Positions 55,794 to 64,000 of a stretch of 64,000 nt of DNA are shown here, piece after piece (position 1 is the stretch's first letter; each line of letters starts with the position of its first letter). A program made the position numbers and the translations under genes. The DNA is taken from positions 17,441 through 81,440 of the forward strand of contig JALMQS010000886.1 in assembly GCA_024734495.1 (NCBI GenBank), read 5' to 3'. The notes under the pieces were generated by a model. The model did no database searches. It worked only from the letters and a program-made list of their open reading frames with translations, and was not told the origin of the DNA. This DNA comes from Forficula auricularia (Eukaryota; Arthropoda; Insecta; Dermaptera; Forficulidae).

Positions 55794-55827
55794 GATATAT
55801 ATATTTCGGTGACTAACCCATCTTCAG
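55794..55827 (-). ncRNA. Hammerhead-like motif, left arm
   Basis: On the minus strand: CTGAAGA (55827-55821), stem II GGGT/ACC around a TAGTC loop, GAAA (55807-55804), then an ATATATAT self-complementary stem III and C at the cleavage position (55794). Stem I can pair TCTC with GAGA in the right-arm copy. Confidence 0.5.
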
Positions 55828-55856
55828 GAGAAACACAAAGTAACTTTCTGATTCTC

Positions 55857-55891
55857 CTGAAGATGGGTTAGTCACCCGAAATATATATATC
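55857..55891 (+). ncRNA. Hammerhead-like motif, right arm
   Basis: CTGAAGA (55857-55863), stem II GGGT/ACCC, GAAA (55878-55881), ATATATAT and C at 55891. TCTC just before the core pairs with GAGA just after the cleavage site, giving a four-base-pair stem I. Confidence 0.58.
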
Positions 55892-56032
55892 GAGATTAAA
55901 GATTCTCCAAAAATAAATTCGTTTTATTTTTTATATCTTAATGTGAAACCTACCAAGTATTTTTATCCAATAATTTTAAAAAATGTTTCACCAAGTACCA
56001 ACACCAAATTCCTTAAAAACTTATAGTATAAA

Positions 56033-56747
56033 TCTGACATTTCTATCTGTGAATAATTCTGAATTCCTGTTCTAGTAATTTTATGCATTAAGCTTAGATT
56101 GTACTTAGTAGATTACCCCCTAACTAATCCTCTGATAGCTGATCAAACTGGTATTGATTTTACACATGTAGCAGATTATTATCACTCGAGGCTCGAAGAT
56201 AACATTAAACATTCATCTCAGTTGACAGGGAAACATAGGTACTTTTCATTTTCAATATCATATAAATCCATAGGAGGGGGGGTGCATTCACCCCCTTCTA
56301 AATTTAATATTATTTATTTATTTATTAAACTAGGCTTAGATTTTTTTTAAATATCTAATCAAATGCATTTTTAATGCAATGAAATTGAATAAACTTTGAA
56401 TATGATATATTTTTAATCTTTCTTAATAAGTATAACATAAATTTAAAACATTTTATTTAAAAATTACAATTTAAATGAAATAAAAGCGGATAATTTGATA
56501 TTTATCGATTTTTGATCAAATCTAATATCCTTATTAGAATCTTTCAATCCCTGTTTTTCTGTTTTTGATAATATGCTTGAAATCCATGATTTTAATGTCT
56601 TTTCGACTAAACACCTAGAAGTTATGCCGCTCAGCATTACAGATTCTGCGAAAGCCGTTGCCTTACCCGAGGATGAGAGCAGCTACAGATACGTTTCGCT
56701 TTTTCATAAAAGTTTTAATATAAATCGAAACGTTGCATGAATAAAAA
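56033..56747. other. Unrecognised AT-rich DNA
   Basis: An open frame of 83 codons at 56099-56350 has no recognised relatives. Nothing else is supported. Confidence 0.3.
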
Positions 56748-57571
56748 TTTGGTAACGCACAGACAAACAGACATTTTGATAAAACAATTATTATCTCAAA
56801 AAATATAATTTTTTCGATGTTCACGTTTTATTACTTTTTTGTAGACCGAAATGCTATGGTTTCGCCCAATTTTTTTAACCAAAATAGTTTTAGCGGTTTT
56901 TGAGATATTTCGAAAAAAAGAAGCAAAAAAAACACCACTTTTTTCATGCACGCTTACAATACTTGACCATACCCTTTATGGTTTATGGTTAGTCTATGCG
57001 TTACCAAATTTTTGTCGACGAGCTCTAGCTCAAAAACTAGTGTGAATATCAAAACCAAATTTCATACATAGTTTTGGTCCATTGAGATTAAGAGCTGATT
57101 AGATTTTGGTCCATATCGACCCAAAATTAAGGGGGGTGGGGGGTAAAAATTGAAAATCTAGGCTATTTGAGCAAACTCAACCAAATTTTGTATACATAAT
57201 CAGTGGGATCCAAGAAGTCTAAAAATGCAAAAACTAACTGCCCAAAATGGGGGAAGGAGGGGGGGGGGGGTGTAGAGCCAAAAAATAAAAATCTTGGCCC
57301 TTGTACCAAACTCAATCAAATTTTGTATAGATAATCAGTGGGCTCCCAGGAGTCTAAAAATCCAAAAACTAACAGCCCAAAATGGGGGCGGCGGTGTATG
57401 GTCAAAAAATGAAAATCTAGGCTCTTGTAGCCAACTCAACCAAATTTTTGTATACATAATCAGTGGGCCCCCAGAACTCTAAAAATTAAAAACTAAACGC
57501 CCAAAATGGGGGGGGGGGGGTCAAAAAATGAAAATCTTGGCCATTTACAAAACTCAACTAAATTTTGTCTA
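56748..57571. mobile_element. Rep-A foldback copy
   Basis: The left piece (TTTGGTAACGCACAGACAAA to ACCATACCCTTTATGG) is in + orientation. The right piece from 57000 (GCGTTACCAAATTTTTGTCG) is inverted, followed by four minisatellite units with long G runs (57253-57270, 57510-57521). Confidence 0.7.
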
Positions 57572-58608
57572 GGTCGGTTCAAATGTGTAATAACAAGTTT
57601 CTAATAAATCTTCTTTTATTGGGAATTTTGTGTAATATCCTTGGATTTTCTTCCATGCAATTCTTAGCTTATATATTTAAATCCATTCTAACATATTTTT
57701 TTCTGATAAAAATCAAGTAAATGCAACACCTATAATTCACGATTGACTCACCTAGATTGATTAAGATGATATATTCTAAAAAAAAGAGGAGTAGAAAATT
57801 CAACTTTCCATATTTAGATCTGGAAAGATTGAAGATTGTAAAATTTGAAAAATACATTTGAAGCAAGAATCAAGTTTTTAGAAATCATAGTGATTAAAGA
57901 ACTGACCTATTTGTTTTTATTATTTGATTCTTATCTAACGAGGAAGGGCTGTTGTATTATAAATAAATCAAGTATGCCAAGTGTAAAATACGTTTTAAAG
58001 CTGATTAATGACTTTATTGTATTAGAACAAAACCTATAATAGTAGCTAGCTATAAAAAGGGAAAGGGCGGAGACTACTGCGTCAGAAAGGGGCTGGGCAA
58101 CGTGTATATGGACATAGCCCAATCTGAGTTTTCAAATTCACTTTTATGACTATAATAAATTTATATTTTCAAATATTCTAAAGACATCGTTGGAAATTGA
58201 ACAAAAAAATCAAATTAAAAAAATATTTTTATAAAAATGTGTGCGTCTCGGGACGCGCGACAGAAGTGATAACTTTCACCAAGCAAGTATTTTATCAGGA
58301 AGACAATTAACAAGGATAATTGCCCGGAGAAAAGAGAATTGAATATTTAATTTTAATTAGAAGAGTGGGGGGGGGAGGCAAAGGAATAATTATTAATATA
58401 TTTATTGTTTCTGGATTTAAAATTAATTGTTGTCTTTCTTTCAGTTTAATTCTATTATACATATTTCAAATTTGCCGCGCAATATATTCAATAAATTCTA
58501 TTTATAAAATACATAGCTATATATAATATATTCAATTATTTCCACAGTTATAATAAAGTCTAATTAAAAAATATTCATTTTAGTAAAAGTAAAAAGCAAA
58601 GACTTAGT
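57572..58608. other. Unrecognised AT-rich DNA
   Basis: Short frames only. TATGGACATAGCCCAATCTG (58107) and surroundings are not shared with other parts of the window. No family recognised. Confidence 0.35.
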
Positions 58609-58688
58609 GCCATGGTCTAGTGGTAAAGTGTCTGGCCTCTCACGCAAGAGGTACCAGGTTCTAATCTGACATCCGGCAAGTCTTTTTT
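58609..58688 (+). repeat. tRNA-like sequence with Pol III terminator
   Basis: Box A TGGTCTAGTGG and box B GGTTCTAATCT are correctly spaced, TGCC and GGCA could pair as acceptor ends, and a T run (58683-58690) follows. The anticodon loop would be six nucleotides (CACGCA between CCTCT and AGAGG) rather than seven, and box B has two changes. It is more likely a tRNA pseudogene or SINE head than a working tRNA. Confidence 0.5.
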
Positions 58689-58849
58689 TTAAAGAAAATT
58701 CTATGAGCGTTTCTGAAAATTGATACCGCTGCCATATGAGTGAGAGAAGGGGAAGCCAGACAGACTGGCGCCGTAACGCGTTACGTAACGAAGCGGTTTA
58801 CCCTCCCAAAAGAAGTTATCACTTCAAAAATAAAACCGACTTCAAAATA

Positions 58850-59250
58850 AACTGCAACGGATCGTTGCTAAACTTGATCCAAATTCATTTGAAATATTAA
58901 TATGTTTATTCCTTTATTATTAATCAGATATCACTTGTATTTGAAGTTCAGGTTAACTTTAATTCAAAAATAGGGATCGATTCTCATTTGATACTTGAGG
59001 AATAACAATTCTACATTAGATTTTTGACGCTTCGATTATTATTGATAACCATTGCTGAAGACATGGAGGAATCGGCTTAAAATCAAAAATAACGGATCGA
59101 TTATTATCTAATACTAGAGGAATAACCTTATTGCATTCCAATTTTGATGTTTTGACTATTAATGGCAACCTCTACTGAAAACATGGAAGAATCGACTTAA
59201 AATCAAAAGGACTAAATTCTTTTAGTAAACAACTCAAGCTTGAGTTCTGG
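58850..59250 (-). repeat. Rep-E fragment with two 118-bp units
   Basis: ACTTGAGGAATAACAATTC, CATTGCTGAAGACATGGAGG and AATCGACTTAAAATCAAAAG are the inverse of 27880-28150. Confidence 0.68.
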
Positions 59251-59403
59251 TGGGGGGGAGTTTCTAACGAGTTTTATGGTTTTTTGAACAAAATGTTTTT
59301 ATTTCTAAATTAAAATTTACATATTTATTTTTCATTTTACAATTATTTGAGCATCGAGCAATTAATACTCCCTACGCATGTACATACTTACAACAATGTT
59401 CTT

Positions 59404-59598
59404 TTTACTTTACTATACAGGGTATGGTCAAGTATTGTAATCGTTCATGAAATAAGTGTTTTATTTCTTTTTTTTCGAAATATCTTCAAAAACGGCTAAA
59501 ACTATTTTGATTAAAAAAATTGAACGAAACCATGGAATTTCGCTATACAAAAAGTTGTTCTAATAAGTAAACAGTGAAAAAATTATATTTTTCGAGAT
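59404..59598 (-). repeat. Rep-A end fragment
   Basis: TTTACTATACAGGGTATGG through AATTATATTTTTCGAGATA matches the right end of Rep-A, cut by the Tigger element. Confidence 0.7.
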
Positions 59599-59796
59599 AC
59601 AGTAATACTCCGGACTTACGCGATAGGTGGGACCAAGCGATAGCAGTGTATAGTCGAATTCGCCTAAATCGGGATTCAACTTTCCTTATAAATAGATATA
59701 AAGTTTGTGTAATCGGGACCAGAGTCTAAAGAAAACAATAATTTAGATGAAACATCTATCTATCTCATCTTGACATCTCATCTACTGACTATTCTA

Positions 59797-60104
59797 TCTA
59801 TATATATAAAACAGAAAAGTATGGTAGATGAAAGGTGGAAACGATCTGATTGGCCAAGCATAGCCAATGCCGGAGCAGTTAAATTATTAGAACGATTCTG
59901 ATTGGTCAGATAGTGATCGTGCTTAGGCAATGTGTTAAATAACTCTTTCCCTATTCTTCCCTGCTTTTGAATCAATTTCATTCAGCACATTCTTTCGATA
60001 CTTACAGTAAGATTTTTGAAATTTCAATTATTAAATTGGTACGAACGAGACGCTCCCCGCCAGGGCAGGGCGCAGACGGCCGAAGTAGCCCGGTCGTCAG
60101 CTAG
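59797..60104 (+). mobile_element. 308-bp non-autonomous Helitron
   Basis: It starts TCTATATATATAAAACAG after A (59796) and ends in CTAG (60101-60104) before T. A hairpin GACGGCC/GGTCGTC lies directly before AGCTAG. These are the Helitron termini and A|T insertion site. A GC-rich 3' block (60050-60100) contrasts with the AT-rich remainder. No coding sequence. Confidence 0.8.
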
Positions 60105-60201
60105 TGTTTAATAAAGTATTAGATAATGAAAGCAATTTACATTACTATGATTGAAACAACGTAAACCGAAGTTATTTTGATGTCGAAGAGCTTCATATAT
60201 T

Positions 60202-60588
60202 CTAACAATGTCGCCTGACGAGATAAGTTTTTTTCTTCTCACTAAAATTTCCTCGTAGCATGCCAGTTAACTTTTTTATTTCCCGGTTTGTAATAGAAAC
60301 GCGCTCTTCATTGGAATCTATTTTTTCTAAAATTTGTAACCCCTTTTCAAGTGTACTGAGGCCTTCTATTAAGTTTGAAATCGTCATTTGATTTTCCGTT
60401 TCAACTGGGTCTAACGAATCAGTTTGTTCAATGTCTTGATCATGCTCACTCATTTCCATAAGCTCGTCAATTGTTAGCTCTTGATTGTGTGAATCCAGTA
60501 ATTCTTGCACGTCATAACCATCCACTTCTAAATTTAATTGTTTGGTAATATCCACCACTTTTTCAATTACACTATCGATTATATCCAC
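60202..60588 (-). pseudogene. Tigger/pogo transposase C-terminal fragment
   Basis: The frame reads VVDITKQLNLEVDGYDVQEL, LLDSHNQELTIDELMEMSEHD and IEGLSTLEKGLQILEKIDSN, the acidic C-terminal tail characteristic of Tigger/jerky-type transposases, where ELLDSHxxELTxxELMEM is a recurrent block. The CENP-B-like DNA-binding and DDE domains are missing. This part is uninterrupted for 128 codons, so decay is modest. The upstream end stops exactly where LINE sequence starts. Confidence 0.8.
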
Positions 60589-60866
60589 TCATTGTTACGC
60601 CGACGATAGCACTCTGCACGGCGAACCCTCACCCCCGAATAATCGAATCAATGTTGCCTCCTCAATCACTCTCGACCTAGACAAACTGAATAAATGGAGC
60701 TCTCAAAATTTAGTTAACTTTAATACAAACAAGACTCAATGTTTTCTAATTTCTAGGCGTGAAAATAAAATTTTTCCTGATATTCGATTCAAATACCCTG
60801 AAAATGTGTGACAGCCTATCCATGTTGGGCGTCTCTGTCGCATCTGACCTGTCTTGGAATGAACAC
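60589..60866 (+). pseudogene. Jockey-like LINE reverse transcriptase core fragment
   Basis: HCYADDSTLHGEPSPPNNR supplies RT motif C with both catalytic Asp residues (about 60592-60645). SSITLDLDKLNKWSSQNLV and NTNKTQCFLISRR continue, and after a frameshift NTLKMCDSLSMLGVSVASDL and SWNEHISSH end it at about 60866. Both ends are cut. It belongs to the same LINE type as 51800-52551 and covers the part just upstream of that fragment. Confidence 0.82.
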
Positions 60867-60879
60867 ATCTCTTCACATC

Positions 60880-61440
60880 TGTTTTTTTTTGTCTTTGAAC
60901 ATTTATTTCCCTTTACCATGTGCACCGATTTGGATGATTTTATTTTCATTGACTTCAGTCTCGTACCCGATTGGTCACGTTTTTTTTCATTGGTATTGGA
61001 CCTTTTTTGTTATGTATGTTCACACATAACTTCTTTGTTTATCGACCGATTTCGATGATTTTTTTCATTGGAATGGGGATACCTTAGGGGTGATCAAATA
61101 TTAATTTGGTCAAGTTCTGATGATGTTTGTTCCATTTCTCTTTACCACGTGGACCAATTTCTATGATTTTTTGCCTTGGGTACAGTATATTCGCCGATTG
61201 ATCCCGTATAAATTTCCTTACCTCAGGGGTAGTCCCATATTAATTTGGTCAAATTCTGATGATATAATCAATGACAAAATAACGGGAATCTCCAATTCTT
61301 ATGAGCATTCAATCGAAATTATAATAAATAAAATCTTTTATAAAAAAAAACTTAAAATCTTCATTTAAAACCCTCTAACGCTTCTAGAGGTAATTTCTCT
61401 ATTAATGAATTGAATTTTATTATACTCGGTCTTACAGGTA
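60880..61440 (+). repeat. Rep-C copy, long part only
   Basis: CACCGATTTGGATGATTTTA, CCCATATTAATTTGGTCAA and TCCAATTCTTATGAGCATTC follow the Rep-C order with an internal duplication near 61130. No palindrome follows. Confidence 0.65.
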
Positions 61441-62110
61441 CTTTAAAGAAAAGCAAGTAAAAGTCTTGTGAAAAGAACACAAGTTTATTTATTGTAGACT
61501 CAGTATAATACACATTATTTGGTCGTCGGTTATTTAAATGAGAATCTCAATTTCAAGCTTTAGATCTTTTCATGTTCCATTGTCTGTCACGTACGATTAT
61601 GTCTATATTTTTAATCAAAAAGGGCTCAACGGAAAATAATGAAATTCAAAAACTGAAGGTTCCTATGCAAAAGAGATAGAGCGGCGATTACTCATCGGTG
61701 GGCAAAAAAGATAACCCCCAAATCCCAAGTCAATCTGGTTGATATTACCACTTGGTGTATATCTATCTCTCTGGCTTGAATGTTCTCTCATTTCAACTGT
61801 CTATGAATTTTTTTATACGACGCCCTTCCAAGAACCCAATCAGGGAAGTTAAACACAAGATGGGGAGACTGGGAATACTTACATTTTTAAAAAATTTTGT
61901 TAGGGTTCCGTACAACGACCGTACGGAGGCCTACTGGTATCGCTACCATGTCTCTCTGTCAAGTTGGTGCTGTAGCTGGTTAACTTCTTAAGATCCAAAC
62001 TTAAAATTTTGTATTTAATTTCAAATTATTGTAAAAAAAAAAAAAAAAAAATTTGTATTATATAATTCTCTATAAAAAGAAAAAAAAATGTAAATAAATG
62101 TTTCATTTCA
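61441..62110. other. Unrecognised DNA
   Basis: GTTAGGGTTCCGTACAACGA (61900) is a motif seen in dispersed insect repeats. An A run lies at 62033-62050. No gene. Confidence 0.35.
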
Positions 62111-62125
62111 ATTTTTTAAGAACTA

Positions 62126-62166
62126 CTGAAGATGGTCGACCAGTGGTGACCGAAACTGTATAGTTA
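62126..62166 (+). ncRNA. Hammerhead-like motif
   Basis: CTGAAGA (62126-62132), one T, four-base-pair stem II GGTC/GACC with a ten-nucleotide loop, then GAAAC (62152-62156). CTGTATAGTT can form a three-base-pair stem III with the loop GTAT. No PLE arms were recognised around it. Confidence 0.45.
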
Positions 62167-62356
62167 TCAATTAAATAATTCCTAATAGTTATTAAAATTA
62201 TTGTTTTATTATATTTGTGACAAAACCAACCCTTCAATTTAATGAAGAATTTAAATCAAGTCACTTAAGATCTGGAAGAAATTTAATTTAATTTCCCGCA
62301 AAATGTAAAATTGCATCAAAATTTTAATCAAATGATAGTTTTGGGAAGGGTCAAAT

Positions 62357-62450
62357 ATTATTGGCTGGGTGCATGACTGGTATCGCCGTCTGGTGGTTCT
62401 AAATAGGTACTTTTGCCTCATTTAGCTCGACCTATTTGTATATGATAAAT
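62357..62450 (+). repeat. Direct repeat, first copy
   Basis: TATTATTGGCTGGGTGCATG to TTGTATATGATAAAT recurs at 62915-63010 in the same orientation with few differences, enclosing about 465 bp. Confidence 0.75.
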
Positions 62451-62914
62451 AATAATAATAGGTAAACAATTATTTTTATAGAGAAATAGTTTGCGGAATT
62501 TAACAGAACGAAAGTCATATTGATAGATAGATACATAAATAGATACATACAACATACATACAGGTGCAGCTAATATAAAGTAAAAAACGATCAAATTTAA
62601 TGATATTTTAACAATTTAAAAGGGGAAATCCCCCAAATCTCCCCCCTTGCAGCAAATGTTAATATTTTCAAACATTTCACCTCCATATCCCTCAGAATTA
62701 ATTTAACGGTTAAAATAATCCTTTTCCTCTCTCCAAATCAGATTCATGGCCATAAAATTATCGAAAAGTGATAAATATAGGGGGGGGGGGCGTTCGCAGA
62801 AAACGGTGTGTGATAGGGGAAAACGGAAGTCATATTCGGATACAGGAAGTCATTTTACATAAGAATCAGAAGAAATGGTATCAGTTATATAATTATTTCT
62901 ATTTTGCAGAGCAG
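62451..62914. other. Sequence enclosed by direct repeats
   Basis: The left part is the inverse of a repeat at 26440-26545, including GATAGATAGATACATA. A G run lies at 62780-62790. No coding sequence. Confidence 0.4.
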
Positions 62915-63010
62915 TATTATTGGCTGGGTGCATCACTGGTATCGCCATCTGGTGGTTCTAAATAGGGTACTTTTGCCTCACTTAGCTCGAACTATTTGTA
63001 TATGATAAAT
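62915..63010 (+). repeat. Direct repeat, second copy
   Basis: Partner of 62357-62450. GCATCACTGGTATCGCCATC here replaces GCATGACTGGTATCGCCGTC there. Confidence 0.75.
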
Positions 63011-63787
63011 GTAATAAACTAGTGAAGAAATTATTTAATCTACTTGTGAACTTTATTTGACATGTGATGAGAATTATTGATTACCAGGATTGAATAAAAA
63101 AAATATATATATACGTAAATAATTATATATTTTCATCGTTCGAGGTTTATTTGAGGTTCTGTATGGTGGCTTACACAAAGTAAATAAAAACTTGAATTTC
63201 TGAATTTATGATGAAAATTGTGACTAGTAATCGTCATTATTGTGTGAATGATTTTTAAACTTATGGTATTGATTTTCATTTTCAGATAAGCTGTTTCATC
63301 AGTGCAATTCATAAATGTTCACAAATGCTTTTGGAGATATGACATTGAAACTTTAATATTGAACAGAATGGAAATAGTAATTAAAACTGGTTTTCAGAGG
63401 ATAAACCCTATCTATACAATTTCAACCTGAAAAAAAAAGATATTTAGAAATCCATGATAATTTAGTTACGTTGAGGAAAAGTTCACCGTACTTTACACAA
63501 TGTCAAATATAAATAAATGTATGTGAGTGGTACTAAGAATTTTATTTTAATAATTATTTAAAATAGAAAATAAACTAAATTATAATATAGCGAATAAAAA
63601 AACAAATTGTTCAAAACGTTGTTTTACAGGAATAGATATAAGTAGCAAAGTCAAAGTATTTTTATCATTAAAATTAGATTATATTTTGCTTTTGAATTAA
63701 TTTATGTCTAGCAGTTGGAAATCTTTAAAATTTAGAATCACTATTTATTATGTATTATTACAATTTACTACACAACAATTCGAAAAC
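63011..63787. other. Unrecognised AT-rich DNA
   Basis: No gene or window-wide repeat was recognised. Confidence 0.35.
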
Positions 63788-63901
63788 CCCATTTTTCGTC
63801 TGAATTCAATGTTATTAGAGGAAAATGCAGAGGCAAATTTGCCAAATTCAACCGCCTACGTCGCTGCGGTCGTTTCTCTTATCCCCTCCAACGTACTGCA
63901 C
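63788..63901 (+). repeat. Well-preserved direct repeat of 32298-32406
   Basis: It shares nearly all bases with the copy at 32298, plus about five extra bases near 63887. One frame is open throughout. Confidence 0.65.
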
Positions 63902-63921
63902 TCAGCCAATAAAAATTATAA

Positions 63922-64000
63922 TTTTACTTTACCATACAGGGTATGGTCAAGCATTGTAATCGTGAATGAAAAAGTGGTTTTCCTTCCTTTTTTTGAAATA
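63922..64000 (-). repeat. Rep-A end, cut by the window edge
   Basis: TTTTACTTTACCATACAGGG begins a further inverted Rep-A copy. Confidence 0.7.

Larger units (their letters stand above)
55710..56019. mobile_element. 310-bp palindromic mini-PLE with exact 13-bp target duplication
   Basis: CTTATAGTATAAA occurs exactly at 55697-55709 and 56020-56032. Two inverted arms of about 120 bp (TTATTGGATAAAAATACTTG at the left; the mirror ends 55973) enclose a 29-nt centre. The tail ATGTTTCACCAAGTACCAAC to CCTTAAAAA follows. Arms and tail have the same layout as the full PLE at 9493-11341, but no coding sequence remains. Both arms keep a hammerhead-like core. The clean duplication shows that it moved as a unit. 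Confidence 0.9.
59599..60588 (-). mobile_element. Tigger/pogo element remnant with nested Helitron
   Basis: The left end CAGTAATACTCCGGACTTAC after TA (59597-59598) has the form of a pogo/Tigger terminus. The C-terminal end of the transposase lies at 60202-60588 on the minus strand. The far half is replaced at 60589 by a LINE fragment, so the other TIR is absent. A 308-bp Helitron sits inside. Confidence 0.75.

Noticed and set aside
56099..56350. 83-codon open frame as a gene
   Set aside because: No recognisable domain, no splice context, and AT-rich surroundings with many chance frames.
58609..58679. Functional tRNA gene
   Set aside because: The anticodon loop has the wrong size and box B carries changes. 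Kept only as tRNA-like.
60808..61058. Membrane-protein-like open frames rich in Phe and Leu
   Set aside because: They are translations of T-rich Rep-C sequence joined to the end of a LINE fragment.

Overview
The window is AT-rich arthropod nuclear DNA, most likely from an insect. It holds one convincing host exon among a dense, nested population of mobile elements. The exon (17696-17892, + strand) has consensus splice sites and encodes TM6 to TM7 of a tachykinin-type neuropeptide receptor (TkR99D-like). No other receptor exon was found, so the rest of the window is probably long intron or intergenic DNA. Species cannot be fixed from the sequence.

Left part (1-12.9 kb): a deleted mariner (333-1012); a LINE ORF2 end split by a polyadenylated retroposon with a 12-bp target duplication (1400-2050); a retroposed 3' end with a 111-nt poly(A) run; an RTE-like reverse transcriptase pseudogene (3371-4990); a 204-bp palindromic mini-element (6371-6574); and a foldback element (7731-11988) hit separately by an I-type LINE (7816-9169) and a Penelope-like element (PLE, 9493-11341), each with a 12-bp target duplication.

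Middle part (13-43 kb): a PLE-type inverted repeat carrying a hAT MITE; tRNA-derived SINE pieces; the receptor exon; tandem palindromic repeats; an element with 118-bp tandem units (27838-29726); a possible signal-peptide exon (30022-30084); a long-TIR foldback element holding a second PLE (30378-32251); a hAT containing a mariner; a Harbinger element with TAA duplications (34807-36016); a pogo MITE; a SINE (38491-38852); a three-copy retroposon array (39914-40668); and a Helitron-like element (40989-42045).

Right part (43-64 kb): PLE palindromes, more foldback copies, two jockey-like LINE fragments, a Tigger remnant with a 308-bp Helitron inside it (59599-60588), and further dispersed repeats.

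Repeat families used below. Rep-A: ends in ACTTTACCATACA and carries roughly 120-bp minisatellite units rich in G/C runs. Rep-B: has a CCGAGCGATGCTCGG hairpin and is Helitron-like. Rep-C: palindromes punctuated by GAAGTCGG. Rep-D: a polyadenylated retroposon of about 215 bp. Rep-E: TIR ending in AATGCGAAGCAT. PLE: Penelope-like arms.

The most interesting signal is a recurrent hammerhead-ribozyme-like core, CUGANGA - stem II - GAAA - very short stem III, seen at about ten places on both strands, nearly always in PLE arms. It also occurs in both arms of a 310-bp palindromic mini-PLE (55710-56019) that contains no coding sequence yet has an exact 13-bp target duplication.
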